Source: Cryobacterium aureum
GTDB taxonomy: Bacteria; Actinomycetota; Actinomycetes; Actinomycetales; Microbacteriaceae
DNA length: 64,000 nucleotides
Direction of reading: 5' to 3'
Assembly: GCF_002954245.1 (NCBI RefSeq)
Contig: NZ_PPTG01000048.1
Coordinates: 496,001 to 560,000, forward strand
Positions within the stretch are counted from its first letter, which is position 1; every line of letters starts with the position of its first letter. Positions 42,683-51,139 of this stretch are shown piece by piece. A program made the position numbers and the translations under genes. Below the pieces are notes generated by a model. The model was not told the origin of the DNA, searched no databases, and saw nothing but the letters and a program-made list of their open reading frames with translations.

Positions 42683-44860
42683 ATGAAGGCTGCTGATCTT
42701 CCACTCCTCGGGTCGCTGTCGCGCCCGACGATCCATCCCGATGGTTCGCGGGCGGTGTTCTCCCGGGTGCACGCCGATTTTTTAGCGGATGATTACGTCG
42801 GCCAGCTCTGGACCGTCGCGCTGATGGGGGAGCCGGCTCCGCGTCGCATCACGCGCGGTTTTCGTGACTCGGCACCCCGGTTTTCGCCGGATGGCAACCT
42901 GATCGGGTTTCTCCGTGCCGATGCCGGCGGCGCCGCGCAGCTGCACGTTGTCGATGCGGCCGGGGGCGAGCCCCTGGTCATGACCGACGCGGCTCTCGGC
43001 GTGACCGATTTTCGCTGGCATCCGACCAGTGACCGGATCGCGTTCCTGGCGCGCGTCCCCGAGCAGGGGCGGTACGGCACGGTTGCCGGTCTGTCGGCCG
43101 AATCGGAACCGGCTCGCCGCTTCGATACCGTGCGCTACAAATCGAACGGGGTCGGCTACACCAACGACCGCCGCGTGCACGTGTTCCTCGCCGTGGTACC
43201 GGATGTCTGGGGCGAACCAACACCCGCCGCCGCTCCGTCCGTGGCCGACGCACCCCGGGCAAAGTCAGGCAACGAGCCGGGCACTGCGCCAACACCGGAT
43301 CTTCCGGAGCCGGCCAGAATGGTGACCGGGCTTCCGGTCGCCCGCCAGCTAACCGAGGGGGACTTCGATCATTCCGGACTCACCTTCTCGCCCGACGGTT
43401 CCGGTCTCCTCACCATCTCGGCGCGTCATGCGGGCCGGGACAACGACCTCCGCAGCGAAGTGGTCGAACTCACACTCAGCGAGAGCACCGATACCGCTGC
43501 AAACGGCACCATCGCTCCGCTTCGCACCGTCGTGCCAGCGGCCGGGAACCTCAGTATCTCGGCGCTGGCCTGCGCCGAGGACGGTAGCCTCTGGCTGCTC
43601 GCAACCGACGTTGGTGCGACCGGCCTGGACTTCGTCGGCCGGGTGACGGCCCTGTACCGCAGCGGTGGCGCCGACAACGGTTCAGCACCGATCCGCGTGA
43701 CGGATCCGCAGCAGACCGACCAGGATCTGTTAGACCTCGATGCCACCGGCGGAATCAGTCCATTGGCAGATGGCTCCGTGCTCGTACTGCAGGGCAGTCG
43801 CGGCCGGGTTGATCTAATTCGCGTCGAGCGGGATGGGCAGGCGCAGTCACTCGACTGCGGCGCCACCGTCGCCAGCTCTATGGATGCGTGCGGCGACGCT
43901 GTCGTTGTCGCGGTGCAGTCCGCCGGTACCTCCGGTGACCTCGTTCTGGTTCGCCCGGTCCTCTCCGGTACTCGAACGCCCGAGACCCCGCCGAAACGCC
44001 TCACCGATTTCTCGGTACCCCTGCGCGCCACCGGCCTGGTCCCCGGAATCGAACTCACGGTCACTGGACGAGACGGCTATCCAGTGCACGGCTGGGTGCA
44101 CACTCCTGCCGGGCCGGGACCGCATCCGGTGCTCCTGACCATTCACGGCGGCCCGTACGCCCAATATACCGGCGCGCTCCTCGATGAGACCCAGGTCTAC
44201 GTCGACGCGGGCTACGCGGTGGTCCTCTGCAACCCGCGCGGGTCATCCGGTTATGGCGAAGCCCACGGGCGCGCCATCCGCCAGCGCATGGGAACCCTCG
44301 ACCTGGCCGACGTACTGGACTTTCTCGACGGCGCTCTCAGCGCCGAGCCCGCCCTCGACGCCCACCACGTCGGCATCATGGGTGGGTCTTACGGCGGCTA
44401 TCTGACCGCGTGGACGATCGCCAATGACCACCGATTCGCGGCGGCCATCGTGGAACGCGGCTTTCTCGATCCACAAGGCTTCGTCGGAACCAGTGACATC
44501 GGCGACTTCTTCGGCGACGAATACGCCGGGACGGATGCCGCCCTGCTGCAGACTCAAAGCCCACAGTTTCTGGTCGGCCGGGTGAAAACCCCGACCCTGG
44601 TGCTGCACTCCGCGCAGGACCTGCGCTGCCCGTTGTCGCAGGGCGAGCGCTACTACGCTGCGCTCAAACGTGGGGGAGTGGAGACCGAACTGGTCGTTTT
44701 CCCGGGGGAGAACCACGACCTCAGCCGCACCGGTCGCCCCCGGCACCGTTTGCAACGGTTCGAGATTATTCTGGACTGGTGGGCCCGACACCTGCCAAGT
44801 GCCAATAATCACAGGAGAACCGATGAGCGAGACCACTACAGCAAGCACCCCGGCAGCTGA
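42683..44860 (+). CDS. S9 family prolyl oligopeptidase-like peptidase
   Basis: A 725-residue enzyme with an N-terminal beta-propeller (TolB/WD40-like DPP-IV repeats, about 1-440) and a C-terminal alpha/beta hydrolase domain. GGSYGGY contains the catalytic Ser, HSAQDLRCP the Asp, and GENHDLSRTG the His. It probably cleaves small peptides or acyl-peptides in the cytoplasm, since no signal peptide is seen. The last 38 nt overlap the next gene in another frame, implying coupling. Confidence 0.9.
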   Translation: MKAADLPLLGSLSRPTIHPDGSRAVFSRVHADFLADDYVGQLWTVALMGEPAPRRITRGFRDSAPRFSPDGNLIGFLRADAGGAAQLHVVDAAGGEPLVMTDAALGVTDFRWHPTSDRIAFLARVPEQGRYGTVAGLSAESEPARRFDTVRYKSNGVGYTNDRRVHVFLAVVPDVWGEPTPAAAPSVADAPRAKSGNEPGTAPTPDLPEPARMVTGLPVARQLTEGDFDHSGLTFSPDGSGLLTISARHAGRDNDLRSEVVELTLSESTDTAANGTIAPLRTVVPAAGNLSISALACAEDGSLWLLATDVGATGLDFVGRVTALYRSGGADNGSAPIRVTDPQQTDQDLLDLDATGGISPLADGSVLVLQGSRGRVDLIRVERDGQAQSLDCGATVASSMDACGDAVVVAVQSAGTSGDLVLVRPVLSGTRTPETPPKRLTDFSVPLRATGLVPGIELTVTGRDGYPVHGWVHTPAGPGPHPVLLTIHGGPYAQYTGALLDETQVYVDAGYAVVLCNPRGSSGYGEAHGRAIRQRMGTLDLADVLDFLDGALSAEPALDAHHVGIMGGSYGGYLTAWTIANDHRFAAAIVERGFLDPQGFVGTSDIGDFFGDEYAGTDAALLQTQSPQFLVGRVKTPTLVLHSAQDLRCPLSQGERYYAALKRGGVETELVVFPGENHDLSRTGRPRHRLQRFEIILDWWARHLPSANNHRRTDERDHYSKHPGS

Positions 44861-47213
44861 ACGCCAGGTCGCAGACAGTCACGATCTGATCCGCGTGCAG
44901 GGCGCACGCGAAAACAATCTCAAGAATGTCAGCGTTCAGATTCCGAAGCGCCGACTGACCCTGTTCACCGGGGTGTCCGGCTCCGGAAAAAGCTCGCTCG
45001 TATTCGGCACCATCGCGGCCGAGTCCCAGCGCATGATCAACGAAACCTACAGCACGTTCGTCCAGGGCTTCATGCCTGCCCTGGCCAGGCCTGACGTCGA
45101 TGTGCTCGACGGCCTGACGACCGCCATCATCGTCGACCAGGAGCGGATGGGCGCCAACTCGCGCTCCACCGTCGGCACCGCCACCGACGCGAACGCGCTG
45201 CTGCGCATCCTGTTCAGCCGACTCGGCCAGCCCTACCTCGGCTCGCCGCAGGCCTATTCGTTCAACGTCGCCTCGATCAGCGGAGCGGGCGCGGTCTCGA
45301 TCGAACGCGGCGGAGCGACCGTGAAGGAACGCCGCAGCTTCAGCATCACCGGGGGCATGTGTTCGCGCTGCGAGGGGCGGGGTTCGGTCACCGACATCGA
45401 CCTGACCGCCCTATACGACGACAGCAAGACCATCAACGGTGGCGCACTGAAGATCCCCGGCTACAGCATGGACGGCTGGTACGGTCGCATCTTCAACGGT
45501 TGTGGCTTCTTCGACGCCGACAAACCGATCAGGGACTTCACCACGAAGGAACTGGCCGACCTCCTGCACAAGGAGCCGACCAAGATCAAAATCGAGGGAA
45601 TCAACCTCACCTACGAAGGCCTGATTCCGAAGATTCAAAAATCCATGCTCAGCAAAGACGTCGACACCCTGCAGCCGCACATTCGCGCGTTTGTCGAGCG
45701 AGCGGTCACGTTCACTGTCTGCCCCGATTGCAACGGCACCCGACTCAACGAGGGTGCCCGATCGTCGAAAATCAACGAGATCAGCATTGCGGATGCCTGT
45801 GCCATGCAGATCAGCGACCTCGCCGAGTGGGTCACCGGTCTGAACGAATCGTCCGTCGCGCCCCTGCTTACAGCCCTGCGTCTCCTCTTGAACTCGTTTG
45901 TGCAGATCGGGCTGGGCTACCTGTCCCTCGACCGGGCCTCCGGTACTCTCTCCGGCGGTGAGTCGCAGCGCACCAAGATGATCCGTCACCTCGGATCCTC
46001 CCTCACCGACGTCACCTATGTCTTCGACGAACCGACCATCGGACTGCACCCACACGACATCCAGCGTATGAACGCCCTGCTGGTGCAGCTTCGCGATAAG
46101 GGCAATACCGTGCTCGTTGTCGAGCACAAGCCGGAGATGATCCAGATCGCCGACCACGTCATCGATCTCGGCCCGGGCGCCGGAACGGACGGCGGCGAGG
46201 TGGTCTTTGAGGGTTCCCTCGCCGGGCTTCGAACCAGCGGCACGCTGACCGGTCGGCACCTGGATGACCGCGCGACCGTGAAACCGACAGTGCGTGCGCC
46301 CTCGGGAGTTCTGCAGGTGCGCGGCGCGAGCGCGCATAACCTGACCAACGTCGACGTCGATATTCCGCTCGGCGTCCTGACAGTGCTGACCGGCGTCGCC
46401 GGGTCGGGGAAAAGCTCACTGATCACCGGATCAGTCTCGGGGCGGGACGGCGTGGTGTCCGTCGACCAGGGTGCGATCAAGGGCTCGCGGCGCAGCAATC
46501 CGGCGACGTACACGGGTATGCTCGACTCGATCCGCAAGGCATTCGCGAAGGCTAACGGGGTGAAGCCTGCCCTGTTCAGTTCCAATTCCGAGGGGGCGTG
46601 CCCGAGCTGCAACGGTGCCGGCGTCATCTACACGGACCTTGGAATAATGGCCGGCGTCGCTATTCCCTGCGAGGTCTGTGAGGGTAAGCGGTTTCAGGCA
46701 TCCGTTTTGGACTATCACCTGGGCGGACGCGACATCAGTGAGGTTCTGGCGATGTCGGTGACCGAAGCCGAGGAGTTCTTCGGTGTGGGGGAGTCTCGGA
46801 TTCCGGCCGCATATGCCATTCTGGTGCGCCTGGCCGATGTCGGCCTCGGCTACCTCCGCCTCGGCCAACCGTTGCCGACACTGTCCGGCGGTGAGCGCCA
46901 GCGCCTGAAGCTCGCCACTCAGATGGCCGACAAGGGCGAGGTATACGTTCTGGATGAGCCGACCGCAGGCCTCCACCTCGCCGACGTTGAGAATCTGCTC
47001 GGTCTGCTCGACCGGCTCGTCGACTCGGGCAAGTCCGTCATCGTGATTGAGCACCATCAGGCTGTCATGGCGCACGCCGACTGGATCATCGACCTGGGTC
47101 CTGGGGCCGGCCACGACGGCGGCCAAATCGTGTTTGAGGGAACACCGGCCGACCTCGTGGCCGGGCGCTCTACCCTGACCGGCCAGCATCTCGCTGCCTA
47201 CGTCGGAGCCTGA
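44823..47213 (+). CDS. UvrA-like ABC ATPase (short form)
   Basis: A 796-residue protein with two ABC ATPase units arranged as in UvrA. Walker A motifs are GVSGSGKSS (early) and GVAGSGKSS (about residue 525). Signatures are LSGGESQRTKM and LSGGERQRLKL. Walker B motifs are VFDEPTIGLHP and VLDEPTAGLHL. Zinc-type clusters are CSRCEGRG, CPDCNGTR, CPSCNGAG and CEVCEGKR. It is about 150 residues shorter than canonical UvrA, matching the UvrA2/DrrC-like class tied to drug tolerance or alternative repair. ATG 44823 has AGGAGA just upstream. Confidence 0.9.
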   Translation: MSETTTASTPAAERQVADSHDLIRVQGARENNLKNVSVQIPKRRLTLFTGVSGSGKSSLVFGTIAAESQRMINETYSTFVQGFMPALARPDVDVLDGLTTAIIVDQERMGANSRSTVGTATDANALLRILFSRLGQPYLGSPQAYSFNVASISGAGAVSIERGGATVKERRSFSITGGMCSRCEGRGSVTDIDLTALYDDSKTINGGALKIPGYSMDGWYGRIFNGCGFFDADKPIRDFTTKELADLLHKEPTKIKIEGINLTYEGLIPKIQKSMLSKDVDTLQPHIRAFVERAVTFTVCPDCNGTRLNEGARSSKINEISIADACAMQISDLAEWVTGLNESSVAPLLTALRLLLNSFVQIGLGYLSLDRASGTLSGGESQRTKMIRHLGSSLTDVTYVFDEPTIGLHPHDIQRMNALLVQLRDKGNTVLVVEHKPEMIQIADHVIDLGPGAGTDGGEVVFEGSLAGLRTSGTLTGRHLDDRATVKPTVRAPSGVLQVRGASAHNLTNVDVDIPLGVLTVLTGVAGSGKSSLITGSVSGRDGVVSVDQGAIKGSRRSNPATYTGMLDSIRKAFAKANGVKPALFSSNSEGACPSCNGAGVIYTDLGIMAGVAIPCEVCEGKRFQASVLDYHLGGRDISEVLAMSVTEAEEFFGVGESRIPAAYAILVRLADVGLGYLRLGQPLPTLSGGERQRLKLATQMADKGEVYVLDEPTAGLHLADVENLLGLLDRLVDSGKSVIVIEHHQAVMAHADWIIDLGPGAGHDGGQIVFEGTPADLVAGRSTLTGQHLAAYVGA

Positions 47214-47226
47214 CCCGGCCGCCGGC

Positions 47227-47451
47227 GCGCCCGGTCATTGGCAGAAGAATGACGCCCTTTTTCACCCGGATACTGCGGCCGCCGAGACGAAGCGGGCGCT
47301 GCTCGCGCGGGCCGATCGCAAGGTGCTGCTGCTGGACGACAGCAAGTTTCAGGCCAATGGTCTCTATCACGTTGCTGACCTGGCCGATTTCAACGACGTG
47401 GTCGTCAACGCCGAACTCCACGCTGAGCGTCGTGAGCGCGCAGCCGCATGA
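47227..47451 (+). pseudogene. 3' remnant of a DeoR-family regulator
   Basis: Read toward the TGA at 47449-47451, the frame gives the effector-domain C-terminus typical of DeoR proteins: LFHPDTAAAETKRALLARA, then KVLLLDDSKFQANGLYHVAD and DFNDVVVNAEL. The DNA-binding N-terminus is missing; the upstream neighbour is the complete UvrA-like gene. It therefore appears 5'-truncated by about two thirds. A dyad, ATAATG-CA-CATTAT (47455-47468), follows the stop. Confidence 0.7.
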
Positions 47452-47537
47452 CCGATAATGCACATTATGTCAGCAAGCAGAGATTAGAGCGCCTCGACCT
47501 GGTCGCCTCGGTCCCGTGGCGTCCAACGGTACTGTCC

Positions 47538-47707
47538 TGTCTCATCTATCATGAGGCAGTCTCACGCAACTTGAGGCATTAGGCCTTTCCGTCTCACGTA
47601 AGTTGAGGCATTAGGCCTTCCTGTCTCACGTAAGTTGAGGCATTAGGCCTTCCTGTCTCACCTAAGTTGAGGCATTGTGCGGCGTGTCTCACCTAACTTG
47701 AGGCATT
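47538..47707 (+). repeat. array of 22-bp repeats, probable Tn7-like transposon end
   Basis: Five copies of GTCTCACSYAASTTGAGGCATT begin at 47559, 47591, 47623, 47655 and 47686 (period 32, 32, 32, 31), with a degenerate outermost copy at 47539. The spacers between the inner copies are near-identical (AGGCCTTCCT). The array points into the TnsA-like gene, as do the multiple 22-bp TnsB sites at Tn7 ends. The outer end would start TGTCTCA at 47538. No opposite end or second array was found in the window. Confidence 0.75.
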
Positions 47708-47726
47708 CTCTGCTTACTGTTTGGTC

Positions 47727-48214
47727 ATGGGACGTGCCGTGGCGGCGTCCGACCTCGTTGCCGGGCGTGAATGTGGTGAAGGAACCTTGACCTTCAGGGA
47801 ACAGTATTCCTCTGCTCCGGCCCAGGGAAGCCTCCACGACAGGTGGATGGTCCCGTTCGAAAACGCCGACCCGCCCGACGACGACCTATAAGGGGCAACG
47901 GAATTTCGGCGGGTTGTGGTGGTGCGCGACAAACGAACGTCACGTTGGTTTTGAATCCTGGTGCGAACGCGACCAACTGATGTGCTTGGACTTCGATCCT
48001 CGGGTCACCGGCATCTCCTCCCAACCGTTTCGGATGCAAATGCCGGCGTCACTCCCCCAAAGTTCGCATGTCCCGGATTTCTTCGTCCGCCACGCGGACG
48101 GGAGCGCCATCGTTGTCGACGTGCGGCCAGAATCCCGAGTGTTCGAGGCCGACCAACTCGTTTTCGCGTACGTCCCGCCGGCACAACCGACGGCTTCGGG
48201 CGTAACATCGCACC
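47727..48214 (+). pseudogene. TnsA-like transposase endonuclease, frameshifted
   Basis: Two overlapping frames together give a TnsA-like protein of Tn7-type elements. The ATG at 47727 opens a 54-codon frame starting MGRAVAASDLVAG and containing RWMVPFENADPP, which stops at TAA 47889. The +1 frame continues at once with YKGQRNFGGLWW, HVGFESWCERDQLMCLDFDP, SSQPF, HVPDFFVRHADGS and VVDVRP, the nuclease core with its ESW Glu and PDF Asp. Homology fades near 48168. The frameshift and missing C-terminus indicate a dead copy, unless a programmed shift operates. No tnsB, tnsC or tniQ follows. Confidence 0.72.
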
Positions 48215-48784
48215 ATGGTCATAAGGCAGGTTGCGTTCGTCAACGGTCGAGCTCTGGCTTCCGCCCTCTGGGTTATGTCCGCATTGGGTCACAAGACGAG
48301 TTCTCTTGGAACGCTTCAACTGGCTCCGAACCAGCCGATCAGAAGCGCGTCCGACAGGGCTTTGTTGGAGGCGTGTTCCTGGGCTGCCGAGTACGGCATG
48401 GCGTTTCCAGGAGATGTTGAACGCATTCGTGCAACCGCTCCCGGTGTCGCAGAGCGACACTTCTTGGCTGAGGTGCTTGCACAGCTCGAGCCACGTCTCG
48501 ACGGTTGGTTGAAGGAAGTTTGGCCGGAAAATGTAGCGGTCGAACCTGCCGCGAACGAGCATCTGCATTGGATGCTTCGACACGGAGTTCGCGGTCGCGC
48601 CTCCTCCGAAACATACCTCATCCTGCCGACAGTTGAACCCATCGGCCGCAGAGTCGAGGACTCCGCCTGGGTGGTCTCGCGGTCACTACTGAATGATCGA
48701 GACGCGTTCCGCCGCTGGTTGAGAGGTCGCGCGAAGTTGCCGATTGCGTCCTTAGACACTTTATTCGTCGACGCCGGTGCGTAA
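48215..48784 (+). CDS. hypothetical protein downstream of tnsA remnant
   Basis: A 189-residue protein with no recognised family. It is mostly helical by composition, with an ERIRATAPGVAERHFLAEVL helix and a Trp-rich LDGWLKEVWPENV segment, and has no membrane span or signal peptide. TAACAT (48203-48208) lies 6 nt before ATG 48215, a leaderless promoter like those of clear genes here, which supports expression. It sits within the decayed transposon island and may be cargo. Confidence 0.6.
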   Translation: MVIRQVAFVNGRALASALWVMSALGHKTSSLGTLQLAPNQPIRSASDRALLEACSWAAEYGMAFPGDVERIRATAPGVAERHFLAEVLAQLEPRLDGWLKEVWPENVAVEPAANEHLHWMLRHGVRGRASSETYLILPTVEPIGRRVEDSAWVVSRSLLNDRDAFRRWLRGRAKLPIASLDTLFVDAGA

Positions 48785-48907
48785 GTAAACAGCTGACTGG
48801 CGAACGGAAGACAGCATTACGGGCTCATCGCATTCGAGAGTCGTCGCCGAAGGGGCCCTGCGGTCGCGGTGTGCTCATGAATGCTGCCTCCGTTCGGCGG
48901 TGATCGG

Positions 48908-49279
48908 TTAGAACCGGAGGTCCGGGCCGGTCCGGCTGAACCGTCTCGTGGGACAGTACGCGAACGTGCGGTCGCCGGAGAAGCCAACCGTGGAGTCCAA
49001 GAGGTCCGTCACATCTTGCGCGTCGATGACCAGGCTCGAGATGCCCTCTTGGATCAGAAGATGGCATCCGGCGCTTGCAGCGCTCGTTACCGGGCCGGGA
49101 ACGGCGCCGACGGGCCGGCCCAGGGAGTGGGCTTGCCCGGCGACGTTGAGCGAGCCGGAGCGATGCCCGGCTTCGACGACGACGGTTGCGCCGAACCGGG
49201 CGACCAGTGTTCCGGTGACGATGTCGCCGGGCTCGGAGAGTGCCGCGAGCGTCATCCTCGCGTCGCGCTCGTCGTCCAT
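48908..49279 (-). pseudogene. dprA: dprA with large internal deletion
   Basis: The 123-codon frame joins two distant parts of DprA. Residues 1-28 (DERDARMTLAALSEPGDIV) match the extreme N-terminus. From about residue 31 it continues with TVVVEAGHRSGSLNVAGQA, GRPVGAVPGPVTSAASAGCH and VIDAQDVTDLL, which belong near the C-terminal end of the Rossmann domain. About 200 residues are missing in frame. The tail after the last motif is unlike a normal DprA winged helix. DprA loads RecA on incoming DNA during transformation; this copy cannot. Confidence 0.75.
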
Positions 49280-49360
49280 GGTCTCGGTCAGGGCAGTGCC
49301 TCCTCGATCTGAATACGAGCTACACCCAGGGGCCCGAGCCTCGGCGCATTCGTCTCCCTC

Positions 49361-49513
49361 ATGGTGGTTCCCACTACGGACAAACCTCGCACCAGGCCCG
49401 TGGGAACAGCGTTGCGTTCCGCTGCGTCCGGCGTATTTTCGAACGCGTTACCGAGCAAAGACGACCTGGCCGAGATCTTCAACCTCGCCCAGCGGGCCCC
49501 GAAGAAAAGTTAG
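49361..49513 (+). CDS. possible 50-residue small ORF
   Basis: The ATG at 49361 opens a 50-codon frame with a plausible composition: a basic N-terminus (TDKPRTRPVG), then a helix (KDDLAEIFNLAQRAPKK). A ribosome binding site is weak. No family is recognised. It may be the remnant of a longer gene. The region from here to 49741 otherwise holds only short repeats. Confidence 0.25.
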   Translation: MVVPTTDKPRTRPVGTALRSAASGVFSNALPSKDDLAEIFNLAQRAPKKS

Positions 49514-49741
49514 GTCATACATGTGGCTTTTGCCGCGAAATGGCGGTGTTCTTTCATTTCAGAATGGCGGTTCTGCTGCGCCTTAAAGGAAAGTGTGCCA
49601 GCCTGTGATCGCATGAGCGGCCACATACCGCAAAGGTATCGGTTACTTCGGGCCCAGAATCGTGACGATGTCGCATAACCGAAGTAGGCCTTCACCTTTT
49701 TGTGGACGCGAACCGGTTTGTGCGTACGAACGGAGGGAACC
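49514..49741. other. non-coding stretch with inverted and direct repeats
   Basis: AATGGCGGT occurs twice, near 49545 and 49562, each followed by TTCT. TACTTCGG (49644-49651) and CCGAAGTA (49679-49686) form a perfect 8-bp inverted repeat with a 27-nt loop. No gene is seen. This could be the scar of an excised or decayed mobile element. Confidence 0.35.
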
Positions 49742-50545
49742 GTGCAACTCATAACCGGTGCGGCCGAGGCCGACTGGATTGATATTGCGCTTGAGTTTTC
49801 TGCTCGCGTCATAGGCACCGTCCCAGGCGGCTACGAAGCCTACCTGCGAATTTTTCACCCTGGTGTGGCGATAACGGTCATTTCCATGGAAGGAACAGGC
49901 TTCACCGCAGTGAGCTGGGGCGCCGTTGCTCAAGCTACCGGCGCCACCGTGCACCCCGCTATGCAGTGGACCTCGATCATCGGTAACACCGAAGGCGTCA
50001 TGCAGCTACCTGACGGGCGTATCGTGCGTCCTCCCGAAGACCGGCTACTCAGCGTCAGTGAATTTGCAGCAGTTACACGGCCCCTGTCAGCAAGCACCAC
50101 CAGTGGGAGCATCACGGCCGCTTATTGGGCTGGATGGGAGCCACTAGCCACTGGAAGCACGGCGCTCGGGCCGGAAACCGCAACGCTCATCCGCGACGGC
50201 CATACCGCGGTCATACAAGGCGAAAGATACCTGCTTGCTCGCTTCCCGAGATCCGAACTCGTGACGGCTGCGCAAGTGGGCGTGATCGAGTGGGGAAAAG
50301 GTGCTTCTCTGACTCCGAACATGTTATGGCCTGACGACCGCGCATGGTTCATGGCCAACCATCATGACTTCAACTTCACAGTTATCGGAGGCACGACCGA
50401 ACTCGCCAAGACAATTCAAGAAAATCGCGAACTTGAAGCAATGCTAATTGCTCCTGATGCCGATCTGAGTCTGCACGGTGATCATGTGAACCCATCACCG
50501 TTGCCTCCGCATGCAGGCACCATTGGTAATCACTCCGACGTTTAA
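49742..50545 (+). CDS. conserved actinobacterial hypothetical protein
   Basis: A 267-residue protein of an uncharacterised actinobacterial family. Its pattern is recognisable: a GGYEAYLRIFHP motif, then AVSWGAVAQATGATVHPAMQW, a YWAGWEPL strand and a late WPDDRAWFMANHHDFNFTVIGG segment. No catalytic motif, membrane span or signal is evident. GTG 49742 with GGAGGG just upstream is chosen over an upstream TTG/ATG frame. It seems intact, unlike its neighbours. Confidence 0.7.
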   Translation: MQLITGAAEADWIDIALEFSARVIGTVPGGYEAYLRIFHPGVAITVISMEGTGFTAVSWGAVAQATGATVHPAMQWTSIIGNTEGVMQLPDGRIVRPPEDRLLSVSEFAAVTRPLSASTTSGSITAAYWAGWEPLATGSTALGPETATLIRDGHTAVIQGERYLLARFPRSELVTAAQVGVIEWGKGASLTPNMLWPDDRAWFMANHHDFNFTVIGGTTELAKTIQENRELEAMLIAPDADLSLHGDHVNPSPLPPHAGTIGNHSDV

Positions 50546-50570
50546 AGACAAACTCAACGGCCATGGTGCG

Positions 50571-50590
50571 AGGAACCCCCATATGAAACA
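50571..50590 (+). repeat. boundary motif copy h (degenerate)
   Basis: AGGAACCCCCATATGAAACA resembles the GGGGAACCC-N4-CGGGACG motif with three to four changes and one extra C. It lies exactly where the homology of the kinase remnant begins. Confidence 0.4.
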
Positions 50591-50888
50591 CTGTTTGGCT
50601 GCCGGGCAGCATGTGATCCTGGACGGAATCTTCAATGCAGGCCGGTACTAGCCTATGCTCGCACGCGTTCGATCCATGACTAACGATGCCCGCTTCTACG
50701 CTTTCGACCTCAGTCTTGAGGACACGATCAAACGCCACCGATCTCGTTCCAAGACCGTCGATTTCACAGTCAAGGACATGGCCGCCTGGTACCACGGATG
50801 GCAACCGCTCAGTTTTGTTCGGGAGCGCCGAATTGGAAGGTCCGAAACGGTCAGTGCCATCGTCACCCGAGTCCTCGAAGACCGGTAG
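50583..50888 (+). pseudogene. truncated P-loop kinase with in-frame stop
   Basis: In one frame, MKHCLAAGQHVILDGIFNAG is followed by RY, a TAG stop at 50649-50651, then PMLARVRSMTNDARFYAF, RHRSRSKTVDFTVKDM and a C-terminal helix ending EDR. This matches the C-terminal two thirds of small zeta-toxin/AAA-type kinases, which read HVILEGI and later FDETIRRH-like segments. The P-loop half is absent. Both truncation and nonsense mutation mark it as dead. It begins at a boundary-motif copy. Confidence 0.65.
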
Positions 50889-50992
50889 TAGACGATTCCA
50901 CCATCCGTCCGGCAGACGGCCGATAGCCGGACGTCGAAAGCCACAGGTGTGGGGCCAAACTACCTGGCGCCCGAGTTCGCCGACGTTGTGTC

Positions 50993-51015
50993 GCAGGGGA
51001 ACCCTTTACGGGACG
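50993..51015 (+). repeat. boundary motif copy a
   Basis: GCAGGGGAACCCTTTACGGGACG. It lies in a 251-bp gap (50889-51139) that otherwise holds nothing recognised, between the kinase remnant and a small membrane-protein gene. Confidence 0.6.
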
Positions 51016-51139
51016 AGCGGAGCGGGAGCGTGGGTTCAACCAGGAACGAGCAGCCGCCGGCGCTGCGGTATCGAGGACAGGTTAGAGAGACTGACGTTCT
51101 ACCTCGCGCACCGATCGCAGAGCTGGCTAGCCTGTGGCC

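Noticed and set aside
47249-47458. 69-codon frame beginning MTPFFTRILR
   Set aside because: It overlaps the DeoR remnant in a different frame, and only the DeoR frame shows family similarity.
47538-47707. Direct-repeat array as a CRISPR
   Set aside because: The spacers are only about 10 nt and nearly identical to one another, and there are no cas genes. The arrangement suits transposon-end binding sites.
49288-49482. 64-codon minus-strand frame upstream of the dprA remnant as a comM end
   Set aside because: comM usually precedes dprA, but this frame has no Mg-chelatase motif and does not resemble a ComM C-terminus.
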